A stretch of 64,000 nt of DNA, from NCBI GenBank assembly GCA_964017155.1, contig OZ024857.1, forward strand, positions 27,843,101 to 27,907,100, given 5' to 3'. The position numbers were made by a program, and so were the translations under genes. Shown here one piece after another: positions 22,481 to 37,400 of this stretch; positions within the stretch are counted from its first letter, which is position 1, and each line of letters opens with the position of its first letter. The stretch is from Oasisia sp. SBJ-2009. Its lineage: Eukaryota > Annelida > Polychaeta > Sabellida > Siboglinidae. The notes beneath the pieces are model-generated. The model was not told where the DNA came from. It was given only the letters and a program-made list of their open reading frames with translations, and ran no database searches.

Positions 22481-25301
22481 TCACTTGATACACATATTTT
22501 ATTACAATCAAGGGGCTTGCGTACACATGTAATGCGGACACAGCACCGAGGCGACAGATGCCTGTGTATGTGCTGGGAGCACACGCTCACATACGCCACA
22601 GTACGACTGCGTTGGAGGAAGCGATTACCTGACAGGCCAGCATTACCACACTGCACGGTACGCTACAAGTCGACTACACCTGCGTACGTATATACACACA
22701 CATTGAATATATTTATTTATATATATTATATTTATATATGTATAATTGTCTATTTTTATTGTCTTCTACATCACCTATACACGTCCATGTTGAAATGCTG
22801 GTTGTCCCATAAACCCACCCACCCCCCCCCCACAACCCACCCACATTCCCGGACCCTTCCCCAAACCAGACTAGTCTTAGCTAAAAATTCACACAACCTT
22901 TTCTGATGTGGAAGTCACTTGCAGGATTTCTTGACCGTTCGTTATATGTTATGAATGACTAGACAACGACTAACATTGCGTGTGTGCACATGTGGACTAC
23001 GAGACAATACACAATCCAACTATACACAACCCTCGCTACAAGGTGCAGCTAAACAGCAAGAAGCAGCTGGACAAACACTGCCCACTGCCTGGTCAAGCTT
23101 ATTACATATATTACACAACTACACTGGCAGCAGTGACCACCGACAGACATAGCCGCTACAGTTGTAGTTAGACGGCCTCCAGCATTGCCTATCATTTATG
23201 TACACGACAATTAGGGTGGTTTTGCAAACAATTACCTTAAATTACTTATTCACTGATACTGACCATTTATAAGCAAATGCATTCCACTTGTACGAACATG
23301 TTTATAATTTTACACAATCACATTTTAAACCCTGATTGACTTACGCTATGTATTATTATCACTATTAAATGAGTCACTCAAAGATAATAAATGAGACAGT
23401 TATTGATATGTGGTAATTCACCACAAACAGCAGCGAAAGACAAGCACAGGTGGAAACAGATTGTAAGATTATCATCAGAGGTGCCAAAATTACCACACCT
23501 GGTTACGAGATAGCTACAGGCACAGGTACAAATCACTACATTCAGTGCCAGTAGCCCTGGAGGACGCGTTCTGTCGCCCTGTCACGCCACTTGGGTGTCA
23601 CACTATGTACAAGTTGAACGTCACGACGCTGAAGCCACAGAGACACCAACTGACACTGACAGCAACTGCAGATAAGCCTTGCATTCACACGGGCATCCAA
23701 CTACCATCAGAACGGTGGCCAATTTCAAAGCAGATTAAGTCAGGCAGATCATGATATGATGCAAAAATTACGACGTATGAAACCACACAAAACCATTGCA
23801 TTTAACCTCACCCTCTTAACTGAAATTTTGTATTTACATAGTACGTACCCATCAAACTTTGTTATCAAAATTATCCATGTGATCTCCATCAAGCTTTGCC
23901 TTAGCAACAATGTTTACATGTATGTAAAAACTGTATTACCAGTGCAGTGTCACATATGCCTCGTCAAGCTTTCCGGCTTACTCTTAGCATTACTTTTTTT
24001 CCATTTGTCATAAAAAACATCTGGGGCAAAAATGTCATCAAGATATATGACAGTGTGCTCACCCAACATATTCATGTCTACCATTTTTGAAACTTGATGG
24101 AGCTCGTTGCTAGGCAACATGTCATGTGATAACTCAATGCCAAAACGAACATGCCCATTGTTTGAAAAGAAAACAATGCTGACACACAGGATAAAGAAAT
24201 AGGTCAGTTGTGATTACCAGAAGATAGCACATTGGGAAACCATTATTGTTGAAAAATAATTATTGGACATACCAGAGGAATGAGGAATGCGTAGACATGG
24301 TCATGAAAGCAGCGGAGTAGAAAACTGGATTTATAAAAACGATAAGTACAAATGACAACCGTGACTGGCAGTACTTCCGACTGGCAAGCCAGATACCTCA
24401 CAACACTTGATTTGAACACTTTGTGTGCAGAAACATTTCAATTACAAAAATCATATCCCCGATCAGTTTTTACACATGTAAGTCACTTCGTATAACTATC
24501 CTGGACACTGTAAATGACTGTAATGACCGTTTAAATGTCGACATAATCACAACATCAGCACGACTACTAATCGCAGAGAATCACTTATAATGTTCCGAGG
24601 CACAGACTGAAGTCTACTGTTGCATTTTGTACAAAATATCACACTACCTTCGACACATGCACATACTCATACATGCTCTCACACTCGTGTTATGATACCC
24701 ATGTAGGTACACACGTGTCTACCAGTCTCTGATTGTGTGTGTGTGTGGTGTGTGTGTGTGGTGTGTGTGTGTGGTGTGTTTGTGTATGTATGCATGTATG
24801 TATGTATATCTCTGTCTATGTAAGTATGCATGTCTTAACAAGTACCACAGATCACACGCACATACCCAAGGTAATATATGCTACATTATTAATACAACCA
24901 TGTACAAACTTATCGTTACGAAAATAAAACTTATACAACAATTAATACAGCCGATTCCTTCGGCACCAGCTGCATGATACTTCATATTCAGTGGACACTG
25001 TGGCCAAAATATCACCGTCACCCTTTTCAGAGTGCACGCAAACAAGAACCTTCGGTGCGCAGCAGTAACACTAGACAACCCCCGTGTGGGAATCGTCACG
25101 GGATTTCGTGATCATAACAAAAGTATAAATCTCCGGGTCATTTTCAAGCACAACAACAATAACAAAAGATGAAAATGTACATGAACAGTTCCGACATGTT
25201 TTGCGTAAATTTTGTTTTGTCCAATGCTCCGGGCAGAAAGTAGCCAATGGCGACGTCTGACTGGGTCATGTGACCACCCGATATCGCAGGATGAGGCTGT
25301 C
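22481..25301 (-). other. Presumed 3' UTR and downstream flank of p190RhoGAP
   Basis: After the stop at 25302 the minus strand has AATAAA at 22760-22755 and 22503-22498, making a long 3' UTR of about 2.5-2.8 kb possible. There is a GT-rich tract at 24735-24780 and nothing coding. The extent is inferred only from the hexamers. Confidence 0.4.
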
Positions 25302-25497
25302 TTACAGTGAAACTGGCAAAACACTGCCAAAGTAGAACTCGTGATGCTCGATGAGGTCAAGGATGATCTCTTCCGACGCTTTACTAATGAGCATGATCTT
25401 GTCAAAGGACGTCACTTGTGGCCGCATCAACGTAGGCCACCAGCAGATCGCCAGGTTGCGAGGCTCCATGCTGTTCTCTGCTGAATGCTCGCCCACC
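25302..25497 (-). CDS. ARHGAP35: p190RhoGAP coding exon 26: RhoGAP end and stop
   Basis: Acceptor tgtttccag, phase 2 in, stop TAA at 25304-25302. [16 protein letters not shown] keeps the conserved Asn and the N-L-x-I-C-x-W-P-T-L-M-R-P block. Only a few residues follow the last helix; the proline-rich tail of vertebrate p190 is absent. Confidence 0.96.
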
Positions 25498-28400
25498 CTG
25501 GAAACACCGACCAGCATGACTCAACGCTTGATGATACGACCACCACCACCACATCTGATCTGATTGAACGACTAGGGTGATACAACACTCAACGTTACGA
25601 CCAGCATGACTGCGCAACTCTATATCAAAGATGACTGGTAAGTCTTACCATCTGATGATAGTAACCATCACTCGTCACATGACAAGCACACATCAACACT
25701 TATTGATATGACCATCACAGCAGAATGCATGTGGAAATATAAAAACCAAGTTTAACTTTTGGAAGCATGAGACTGGCTTGTGGGAACGTAACAGGGCTGA
25801 GACTTACTTGTGGAAGTGTTTCATGAGATACTTGAGTACTTCGAGGTTGCACGCAGGCATCTTGTTCTGTAGGATTGCTCGCATTGCAGCGCGACGCAGG
25901 GTGATGTCAGGGCAGCCTGGAGACACAACGTGACAGTTGACAGACACTGATAGCTGACCACAGTGGCGGAATCATCTCAATGATAATTATACACTTTTAC
26001 CATGCATATAACATGTTTTCGTTACACGGAATCCCAGTGTACAGAAACTATGAATGTCTCACTGTGCTCCACTAACTTCCTAATCCATCGACACAAAGCA
26101 TAATTTGATACATATATCACAATACCATTGCAATAGTGCCCCTTTTACCCAAAAATTGTACTTTTACTTCAAGTACTTCTGAAAGTTACTTTTACTTTTA
26201 CTCAAGTTGTTTTTTTCATTGTACTTCTACGTAGGTAGTTTTTAGGTGAGTCATTTGTACTTTTGTGACGTACAAAACAAAAGTAGTTCAGTCAACACTG
26301 CTGAGTTTCCCATAGGCAGAGAACTGAACGTTATATTTCTGTAAACTTACAATTTCATAATTGTCCATCCTATGTGGAAATGTCAACACTTTTGACACTT
26401 AAATTTTTCCCTAAAAGAACCCCATGCTATGCGAGGACTTCCTCGCCCCCTATGACCTCTGACCCACCCTCTGTCCATCACTCACCGGCAGCGTCTATGA
26501 GTTCCTCCTGGAGACAGCTCGGCACGAGGGACTCGCTGAGGTCAATGAGGAACTGTTTGAGGGCCGTGGCCACCGCATTCACAGGCACGTCCAGGGCACG
26601 GATGTCTACGTTTGGATCTACAGCGACACAACTATACACTGCCATATACTGTCATACACTGTCATACGCTGTCATACACTGTCATACGCTGTCATACACT
26701 GTGATACACTGTGATACACTGTCATACGCTGTCATACACTGTCATACACTGTCATACACTGTCATGCGCTGTCATACACTGTCATACTGTCATACACTGT
26801 CATACGCTGCCATACACTGTTATATACTGTCATGCACTGTCATGCACTGTCATACACTGTCATATACTGTTATACGCTGTCACACACTGTCATACCCTGT
26901 CATACACTGTCATGGTAGTCGTCTCAAAACCAGGAAAATCTTAATAGATCCACAGAAAGACTCTAGAAGAGATACACATCTTTTAATAATCCAAGCATTT
27001 TTTATATAAGTATATTATTTTTTGAATATGAATCTTTATTTTACATATTTGCTTTCATCTTAAATGTATTCTGATTTTACCGAAATCAGAATACATAATA
27101 TATATATATATATATGTCTATATATATATATAGCAATAAACTTCAGATAGTGCAACATATATCGAAAATACGATTTCCTGAAATACCATTTTACAATCAT
27201 GACATAAACTTGCACAGTTTTACACAGTGCTGTGTGTGCTATGATTGTTGTGAGAGATCAATCATCCATAGACAACTGTCACTCCTACCATCAATACCCT
27301 GAACTAGCAAGAACCCTTAACCAACTAGTAATGTAGAAAAAAAACAGACATGTCATTTTTCTTCGGAGATGTCAGGGGCGAATGAACACGTGAAACTTTT
27401 ATACCCGAGGTGCGAGAACATTTTTAACAAGCTTGATTAGGGAGCGAGGAATGACACCCACCTTCCTTGAACTTGTCGGTGAGTAGGACCACATGCACCT
27501 GGTTGCCAGGGACCCGGTACAAGCCCTCCGTGGACAGGCCCTCCTCCTCGATGAAGCACACACACTTCTCTATGAAGTAGGGCACCAGCTTCGTCTCCGT
27601 CAGCAGCAGGTCCTCCAGGGTGCTGCTGACACTGTTCTGGGAGGTCGGCCCACAGCGCCCGCCGTCCTTCTTCCGCTGGATCATCTTCTTCTGCAGCTTC
27701 AGCTTCTTCTCCTGTCAGTGACAGGTGTCAATCAATGGGGTGATATGTGTCAATCAATGGGGTGATATGTGTCAATCAATGGGGTGACAGGTGCCAATTA
27801 ATGAGGTGACAGGTGTCAATCAATGGGGTGATAGGTGTCAATCAATGGGGTGATAGGTGTCAATCAATGGGGTGACAGGTGCCAATTAATGAGGTGACAG
27901 GTGTCAATCAATGGGGTGATAGGTGTCAATCAATGGGGTGACAGGTGTCAATCAATGGGGTGATAGGTGTCAATCAATGGGGTGACAGGTGTCAATCAAT
28001 GGGGGATAGGTGTCAATCAATGGGGTGATAGGTGTCAGTTAATGGGGGATAGGTGTCAATCAATGGGGTGATAGGTGTCAATCAATGCAGTAATAGGTGT
28101 CAATCAATGCGGTGACAGGTGTCAATCAATGGGGTGACAGGTGTCAATCAATGGGGTGACTGGTGTCAATCAATGGGGTGGCAGGTGTCAATCAGTGGGA
28201 TCACAGGTGTCAATCAATGGGTGACAGGTGTTAATCAATAGGATGACAGGTGTCAATAAATGGGTGAGAGGTGTTGATCAATGGGGTGACAGGTGACAAT
28301 CAATGGGTGACAGGTGTCAATGAATGGGGTGACAGGTGTCAATGGGGCAACAGGTATCAATGGCTAGGGTGAGAGGTGTCTATCAATCGGGTGACAGGTG

Positions 28401-31400
28401 TCAATGAATAGGGTGACAGGTATCAATCAGATGGGTGACAGGTCTCAATCACTGGGGTGACAGGTGTCAATCAGTGGGGTGACAGATGTAAATGGGGTGA
28501 CAGGTGTCAATGAATAGGGTGACAGGTGTCAATCAGTTGGGTGATTGGTGTCAATGGGGCAACAGCTATCAATGAACAGGGTGACAGGTGTCAATCAATC
28601 GGGTGACAGGTCTCAATCATTGGGGGTGACAGGTGTGAATCAGTGATGTAGTGACAGCTGTCAATCAACAGGATACTGGCATGTGTTTATTAATAGTACA
28701 ACATTTTAATGAGTGGTTAACAACAGTTGTCAATCACTCATAGTGACAGGTATCCATCAGTGGTATGACAGGTGTCAATCAAAGGTTTAACTCGATTGTT
28801 AATAGACATTTATTAACAGTTGTTAATTAATCTGTTGTGTGATCTATTGCATAACAACGAGGTCCTTCAAGCTAACAAAATGGCTGTTACTATGTTGGAT
28901 ATTCCTTCGTACATTTTGTAGACATTATGGACCCATATAGGTTTTCTTTGCTACAAAAACATTGGTACCCCTGTTAATTGTTAAACCAGTACAGTGCAGA
29001 ATCTCGCTATTAACACAAATTATTTCTTGCACATCTCTTGTGCCGATTACACTGTTGATTCATGTGCAGTATGAAACATTTAACTAAATGGAAACTATTT
29101 AACTCATAATGGAGACATAACTGAATTAAGAGATCTGATATGTATACAGGCCCAAGTAAATTTACCTCTTTCTGTTTTCTTTTCTCATCCTCCTTGGCCT
29201 TTCTCTCTTCTTTCCGTCGCTGCTTATCTTTTTCCGATGCCCGTAGCCGGAGTTTAGTTTTCCAGTTACCACTCTCAAGTAGATTGGCTGTGTCATCTTC
29301 GTACTGGAAAATGATAAGAGGTGTATTCACAAATATATTTACTAATAATTGTGTCTTCTGGCTTATTCAAATAAAAAGACTGTAGGTTTGCATAAATGTC
29401 ACAGAATTGACATGCAGTAGAGAAATTAAAATGTACTCACGGTTTCTGGACCGGCGTATTCTGCAGGTATGTCTGCATCAACATCTTGTCTCCCTGTGAA
29501 TATCAGTAGACCAGCATTAACAACTGATTGTTTACGACTGGTACTTACAACTGAAATACATACGCAGATCACCGCAAACAATTCAAAACAGTTTTCTTCT
29601 TTCTGTATAATAATATAAAACAACCACATCTATAAAGTTTCCAGATACATACAGTTGTATATATAAATACTATACAATGCATACGGGCATATCCAACAGT
29701 GTGAAAGATTGGGGGTCCTTAGGACCTCAACCCTCTGTGGGATATTTTACTTCATAAATACATGGGCAAAAGTTGGTGGGTTATGTGAACTGTCCGTGTT
29801 TTGGCATAGCAATAGGTGGCCTTGAACCCCAACCTTTTAACTGACAGTCTGATGCCCCATCACCAAGCTGGTGTCACTGCAAGTGCTGCTCCAAACACAA
29901 CAATTGTTAGCTCATAACATGATATGGGTAAAGTGGATGCAGATGGCAACCAGTGGTAATACAAGTAATACAGAAACTGACCAGTGGGCAGCGTGAGAAG
30001 GTCCGAGTCTGACCATGGTGGACTGGTGACCAGTGATGTCTGTAACGCCTGCTTCTTCTTCTTACTGCGCAGCGACCTCTTCTTCTTCTGCTTGTGCTGG
30101 TTCTGTCTCTCATCACCCGTCTCCTCACTGCCCTCCGACAGCGACACTGACACACAATGACACGTCAATATAGTGACACACCAGCACAGCCAACACAGTG
30201 ACACTGTCAACACAGTGACACACCAGCACAGCCAACACACTGACACTGACACAGTGACACCGTCAACATAGTGACACACCAGCATAGCTAACACACTGAC
30301 ACAGTGACACCGTCAACACAGTGACACACCAGCACAGCCAATACACTTACACTGACACACAATGACACCGTCAACATAGTGACACACACACTGACACACT
30401 GGCACCATCAACATAGTGACACACCAGCACAGTCAACACACTGACATAGTGACACTGACAACATAGTGCCACAGTGACATACCACGCAGTCAACATAGTG
30501 ACACACCAGCACAGTCAACACACTGACATAGTGACACTGACAACATAGTGCCACAGTGACATACCACTCGGTCAACACCGTGACACACCAGCACAGCCAA
30601 CGCATTGACACAGTAAGACAGTGATATAGTGAGACAACACAGCTACAATAACACAATGACAACACAACAACACTGACTACACATTGACACATAACACAGT
30701 CAACACGTTCATACAGAATTGACACACTGACACACAGGGACACATAGACAGTCAACACAGTGGCCCACTGATGGTGAAACATAAAAACCCAACATTACGA
30801 CAAGTGACAGTGGACACACCAACATACTGACACACAGCTGTAATAGGACATCGACATGTCACAACAACAGTGTCACCAACTCATAATGGCCTACAAAACA
30901 CAGTCTCATGTATGGCTAAAGTGTTCATCTGACCAGTCATACAACTGTAACCTCAGACACAGTGAGAAACACCAGCAAGTGTACTGATTTAGTTCTAGTG
31001 TTTGAGACATTTTACAGCTGGGTGTTAGCTGGCAGAATGTATTACATTCACATGGATCTTCCCAGATAACACAAGGCTGGGACATTCGTCTAAGAATCCT
31101 ACACACATTAAGCCTACTTTTATGAAAATCGATAAACACTTTCAGCTCTTCTGAGCACTGAACTAAGTCATCCCGTGGCCCTGGCCTCACCTAACTGGTC
31201 GGAGTGGATGAGTTGCTGGTGCTCATTGGTGGGGGGCAGTTGGGGGGCTGACCGGTCACCCTGTCGTGGACGGTGCTTCTTCTTGTGTGGCGTTGGCTTG
31301 CGGTGCACCCGCGAGTAGATCGTCTCCTTCTTCTCCTCCCTCTCTAGAGAGCTCCGCTCCGAGTCAGAGTCTGTGCCGCCACCTATGAGAGATTCAAGAT

Positions 31401-34400
31401 TCAAAGGACTTTAGCACCAGAATAAAACGTAAAATTACAAGTAGTCAATGATGGCATCTATAGGAGGTGAACAAAAGTAACTGTTTGTAGCTCCTGGTAA
31501 AAACTTTTTGACATTTGTGTCAAACTACTGCAAAACTAGATTTCATTAAAATATACACAACAGGAAACGATGCCAATTTTTATTGGCTGATTTATTACTG
31601 TGCTAATAAATTGCTGCAGTCTCTCGTTATTGTAAACTTGGTTATTTTATAGCACTGCCGAATAGTTGTGTCCTAATATATGAGGAGACAAAAATAAAAT
31701 AACAATAAACTTTATTTAGACACTAAAATCCAAAGTAAAAACTCTGTTCAATAGTGTTGACAACAGTATTTAAATAGTAGTTAAAAAATTATAAGAAATA
31801 AATCTAATAAAGTACAAGTAAATCATGTAAATAAGTGTAGCTAAATCATTGTTGTACAAAAACTGAACTAGAGAAACTAAAATTAATCAGAGATGGCATT
31901 GTTGTAATTTATGATAATATGACTACGTTGACATATAATATAAATTACAACACTGCCAAGAAATATAAGTATATATGAATACATATATAATGTTGTGTAT
32001 AAAATACATATACAGGCAATTGCAGAATAAATACACATATATTATACATATTAGTTCATTAATAAAAAATTACTACATCAACGTAATATTTCTGTCAACT
32101 GTAATTAATAATTGGCAGAATTAGGGCATTTTAGTTACACATATACAACGTATTAGTCAGCTTCTCTAACACTACTAAATGTGTAAATGTGTGTGACTGT
32201 GTGACTGTGTGACTGTGTGACTGTGTGACTAGGTGACTGTGTGACTGTGTGACTGTGTGACTGTGTGACTGTGTGACTAGGTGACTGTGTGACTGTGTGC
32301 TTGAGATCTCTTACCCCCGGCGTTCTTCAGCTGCTGAGGCCCCTTGAAGATGGAGCGTATGCGATGTAGTTTGCCCTCGGGCAGGGCGTCTGCCACCAGG
32401 GCGTAGTCATTCTCCTCCTCCGCCCCCACGCCCACCGCATCCTGCAACACAGCCAATCAGCATCTTGTGTCAACATTGGAATCAGTTCATTTTTGACCCA
32501 CCCATCACTATCATGCAACATGTTGTCGTGCCATCATGTGACGTGTTGTCACGCTATCATGTGACGTGTTGTCACGCCATCATGTGACATATTGTCACGC
32601 CATCATGTGACTAGTTATCACGCCATCCTGTGATGTGTCGTCATGCCATCATGTGACGTTTTGTTACGCCATCAAAATGGACACCGAACACATGGAATGT
32701 TTCAGCATGCCGTCGTATATTTTGTTGAAATTTTGGCTCCAGATTTACATCATGACAAAAAACGTTACCATGCTGCCTACAGGGAGATCTGACAACTTCC
32801 CAGGTCACATTTGTACTGATTCAAACCACAACTCACCCTCCCTGATGGGAAGTGGGACTTTGGGTGGCCTAAAAAACGTCAAAAACCACAGCCCTGCTAG
32901 ATTCAACCGACATGGCTGTCAACACATAACTCACCTCGGTGCCCATTTTTTTACATCCACAATAGTATCAATGTCCATTTCACTTAACAGATGGTGTTAC
33001 TACTCTGATTTACCTCTGCCCAGGATTCGGTGTGACAACAAACAAAAACAAAAGATGTGATGCTGTACGTTTTGGGACACTGTGAACTTACTTGTAGTAG
33101 TGCCAACAATTCCACAATGGTGACAATCAACTATCTGTGTTACAACAACTACAGAGAGCTGCCACAAACAGGCAGTGCTTGGCTGAAACTGCCATCACCT
33201 GATGTCATCATTCATAACACTTAAATAAAATTCCTGACTTACATTCGAAGTAGACGCTCATTAAAAACAAATGTAGCTCATCATATTAAACTTATTTATT
33301 TATTCATATTTGTTTATCCAGTGTACTTAGCTTTTCAATACTCTTCATGTTTACTTATCATTTTATTTAACATTTTACTACAGATACGCTTTATTATATA
33401 AACTAGGCTTTTGTCTTAAACACTTTTATTTTGTAATCTTAATTTATTTAGTCATCTTATATGCAATTTTACTTTTGTCTTACATTGGTGCCAACACCTG
33501 TGAATAGCAAATTAACCCTGCATCTGACAGTGTATAAATAAAGTTTATTAATATTATCCTTGTCAGACATTGAGCGTCTGTTTTAAACATTTCCAATTTT
33601 GCAGATATTATCTTAATCTGCACTAGAAAGGTGACTTACATTATTTAAATGCTGAGACAGTATTTGTGGCAAATAGTATACAACACACATACAACTGAGG
33701 TATTGTACCCAAGAAAAATAGAACTGGAAGGTGGAACAACAGGTGTGACAACAACATACATACATGGCAGCACTGCTACCTGAATACACTTTCATGCACA
33801 TAACAGAAGCAGAAACTACAAACAGAAAGAACAGCTCCAGCCGAGAACAAGTACTAACAAACTGAATGCTTATGACATTATGACACCTAAATATCAAGTT
33901 ATTAAAAGCTAAGAAATCAGACAGACGCATGTGTAAGAATAATTATTTATGGGTCATGTGTAACTATAATACTGCAACTACTTTCCAAAGGAAAGAAATT
34001 AAAAACTGGATAACGGACATTCAGAAACATTGTCAGCAAAACAATTATTAAACACGCAAAAACGCAAGATAAACCTGAGTTATCAATGCACCCATTACCT
34101 GAGTTATCAATGCACCCATTAAGTGCGCAGTATATAACTACATGAGGATTGCTTAACCCTTAAGACACTGGGGCATTGTTAAAGTCACTTGTATCTATAG
34201 GCCGGCTGCAAGCAGTTGAAGTTCAAAGGGTTAATAATATAAATATTTAAATAACATTTACACACACAAAACTGAATTATAATGCTCTTCTTTGGTGCAA
34301 ACATAAACATAATGAAACAACAAGCAAAGGAGAGGATGAGAGAAGAAAGGTAACTGGAGCAAACTAAGACTGTGCAACATCCAACCAACCTCCGGAGACT

Positions 34401-37400
34401 CCTGGTGCCGCAGATAACAAACCGACGGGAACATTTCAAATACTGGTAAATAACATGATCTTAGAGAGAATCTAGACCAGTAAACGCCAGAACACCACGT
34501 GAACTGCATACATAAAATGACTATACATTAGTAAATATATCTTTTAAAAATGGAGACCTTATCAAGATCTTAAAAACACATCTTAAGAACTTAATTTTTG
34601 TATATAAATTTGTACCCACCATGTAAAATGCATAGTAAATAGTTTAACAGAGTTACTGAGCCAGATGTAAAGACCATTATACAGCACTGTAGCTATTTAC
34701 AGTCACAGCAAGGTTTAATTTGTGTTTCTCCCCGAGCGGCCATCGGGTGGTGTACTTACCCTTACTTGTGCATATTCACTAATCTCAATAGGTTCAGGTG
34801 TGGCTAGGGGGGCCTTCACCGGCCCTGGCCCTTGCATGGTGGGACGCTCATTGTTCCGATTCAGGATATGTCTCACTTCGGCAAACTTTAGTGAGTCTAA
34901 GCTCTGGGTGAACAGAAACACAAACATGCAGGGATGTTTCTCATATGTTGAAATGTTTGGAAAGTTACTTGGAAATGTGTCACTGTGTCTTGGTGACAAA
35001 CAGAGAAGATAGACAGGGACACCCATGATGTTCTATACAGTTTTCTCGTCACAAGTACAAAACAGATGGAAAGTTTTAATTTTTTATGAATGAATATTTC
35101 ATACTTAATGTCAGTATCATAAATGCATAATAATTTTTATAATTATCATTGTATCAGAAAAAAAACAGCAAATCAAATGTAAACTCCAGCAATGGTAAAC
35201 TATATAATAAATAATAACAGGTATTAGGTCACCGACGTGATTCTTATTAGTACATAGGAAGAAAGGCTTAACACATACAGGCTCCATAATAATAATAATA
35301 CACTTTATTTATACACTAAAATCCAAAGTACAAGCTCTGTTCAGTAGTGTTCACATTGTAAGAAGTAAATATAATATAATACAAGTAAACAAGTTTGAAT
35401 ACATATATCTAAATCTAAAACCAATTAATAAATAATTTAAATTATATGCTAGCTGAGCTACTTAAAACATTAATATCAATCTAAAAAGGTATAGAGGAAC
35501 TAGACATTAAAAACAATTTTGAAATTGAATGTCTTAAGGTGTGCTTTAAATTTGTTCATGCACTCTGTGGAACATAAATCCTCAGGTAGTGCATTCCACA
35601 GAGTTGGTCATGCACAGGAGAATGAGTGGCGACCATAATGTTCGAGGTTGTACTGGGGAACCACTAGCAACGCACGGTCAACCGTGTGGTATTTACCTTA
35701 ATGCTGGTTGGTACATTTGGCTTGGGCAGTGTGGGTGGTGGAGACTTCTTGTAGGATCCAGGGGCAGCTGTGAACACAGAACAAGAGACAGATGAGACGA
35801 GATGAGGAGTCAGTCTCCTGGATGCCAAAGACACCTACAACTGGCTGCAGTCTGTTAGTAGCCGCTAAGTTACTCTGATACCTCTGTACAGTACAGTCTC
35901 CGTCTAAAGTGACACATATGTCATGCAGCATTTACCTCCTGAAATGGTGGCTGTGGCATGCAGGAACGTGCGGTGTGTGTGACGACTAAAAGCGACTAGA
36001 ACAAAGACATGTCACATGCTTTGAACACACTCCTCTAGATCTGAATGTAGTTTTAAAATGTAGAAAGTAAAAAACTCATAATCAAAGCATAGTCGGAGTT
36101 GTTTTCTTGGCACTATAATAAAGCATTTGGATTAATGTCAACACAACTGGTTTCTTGCATACAAACGAATCATAAAAGCAAGCCGTATTGTAGCAAGGCA
36201 TGGTTTTCACCCTACCTTAGATTGTTTGATAAAATACCAAACTTGTTTTTCGAAAGAAATGATAATGAATACAAAATCAAACTGATATCTTAGCAAAAAG
36301 GGTGACGCACTTAGATGTCTTCATAACTTACATGCAAAATGACAAAGTAAATCCCATTACACTTCACAACATATTGATGAATCCTGTAACATTTTATGCA
36401 GTGCCAGATGTACTAATTGAGAAAAGAAATTGCAGTGACACCCAACTGCTTTAGTGAATGTTAGCATCACCTCAGGACATTTATTTTAATTATCAATTTG
36501 TTTCAATTGGCTGTTTTGATTTTTGTCAAATACTTGACAACATTTTGGGTACGTGTCATGTGAAAACTGTGCCTTACCATACATTGTCATTAGCAAATAA
36601 CTGATAAAACAAAGAAGACGACTGACTGAAGTACAATGGTGTAGACCTAAACAGGTTCTCTATGCACATGTCACACTATAAACACAGAAAAGCAGCAACC
36701 ATCTGTTTGAATACCGAACATAGACTTAAGCAAATATGTTTGTGTGTACATAATGCATCGTTGACTCTTAGTACTAAATTGCAACATATTGGTTACATCG
36801 ATATAACGATGTGTCACATTTCACTTTGTCAAACACAAACTTTACAACCATCCAAAAAGTTGCTCAGTGGCAATGATATTTGTACACATTTACCACACAA
36901 TGTCACAAGGATGACAAACATGCCACAACAGGGAACTTTGTACAAATAACTCCATCTTTTTAAACATGTTTTCATCTTTCAAAAATCATAAGTACTGAAC
37001 AAAAACCACCTTCTCCAACAATCCATTTGCACTCAATCAAATCAAATGTCCGCAGTGATTTAGAATATCGATTAACCCCTTGCAAAATATTTCTTCTCTT
37101 TAGATTTAAAAACAAAACTGCGTCACTGGCTAGACATTTCCTCTGACCAATCTACAGCATAAGAGACATGCTGAAAGAAAGCGACAAGGAGAGAGATGTG
37201 ACAATATCAACAAAGAAGTTAAGAATCACCCGTGTCAAGGCCACTAGCTGTCATGTCGCTGGGCTTGCAGGACAGGGGCAACGTGGATGATTTGAGGGTC
37301 TTCGGTCGGTCACCTTTCCCCGGACTCCCTGTGCCTGGCACACCTTCACAAAGACACATGCTGTGAGACGGGTGCAGTTAAAGTCACGTGGTCGGTGTCT

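Noticed and set aside
26374..27009. 211-codon plus-strand ORF
   Set aside because: It is the antisense of coding exon 24 joined to the decamer array.
32635..33060. 141-codon plus-strand ORF
   Set aside because: Antisense in an intron, overlapping the 23-bp array, with no domain.
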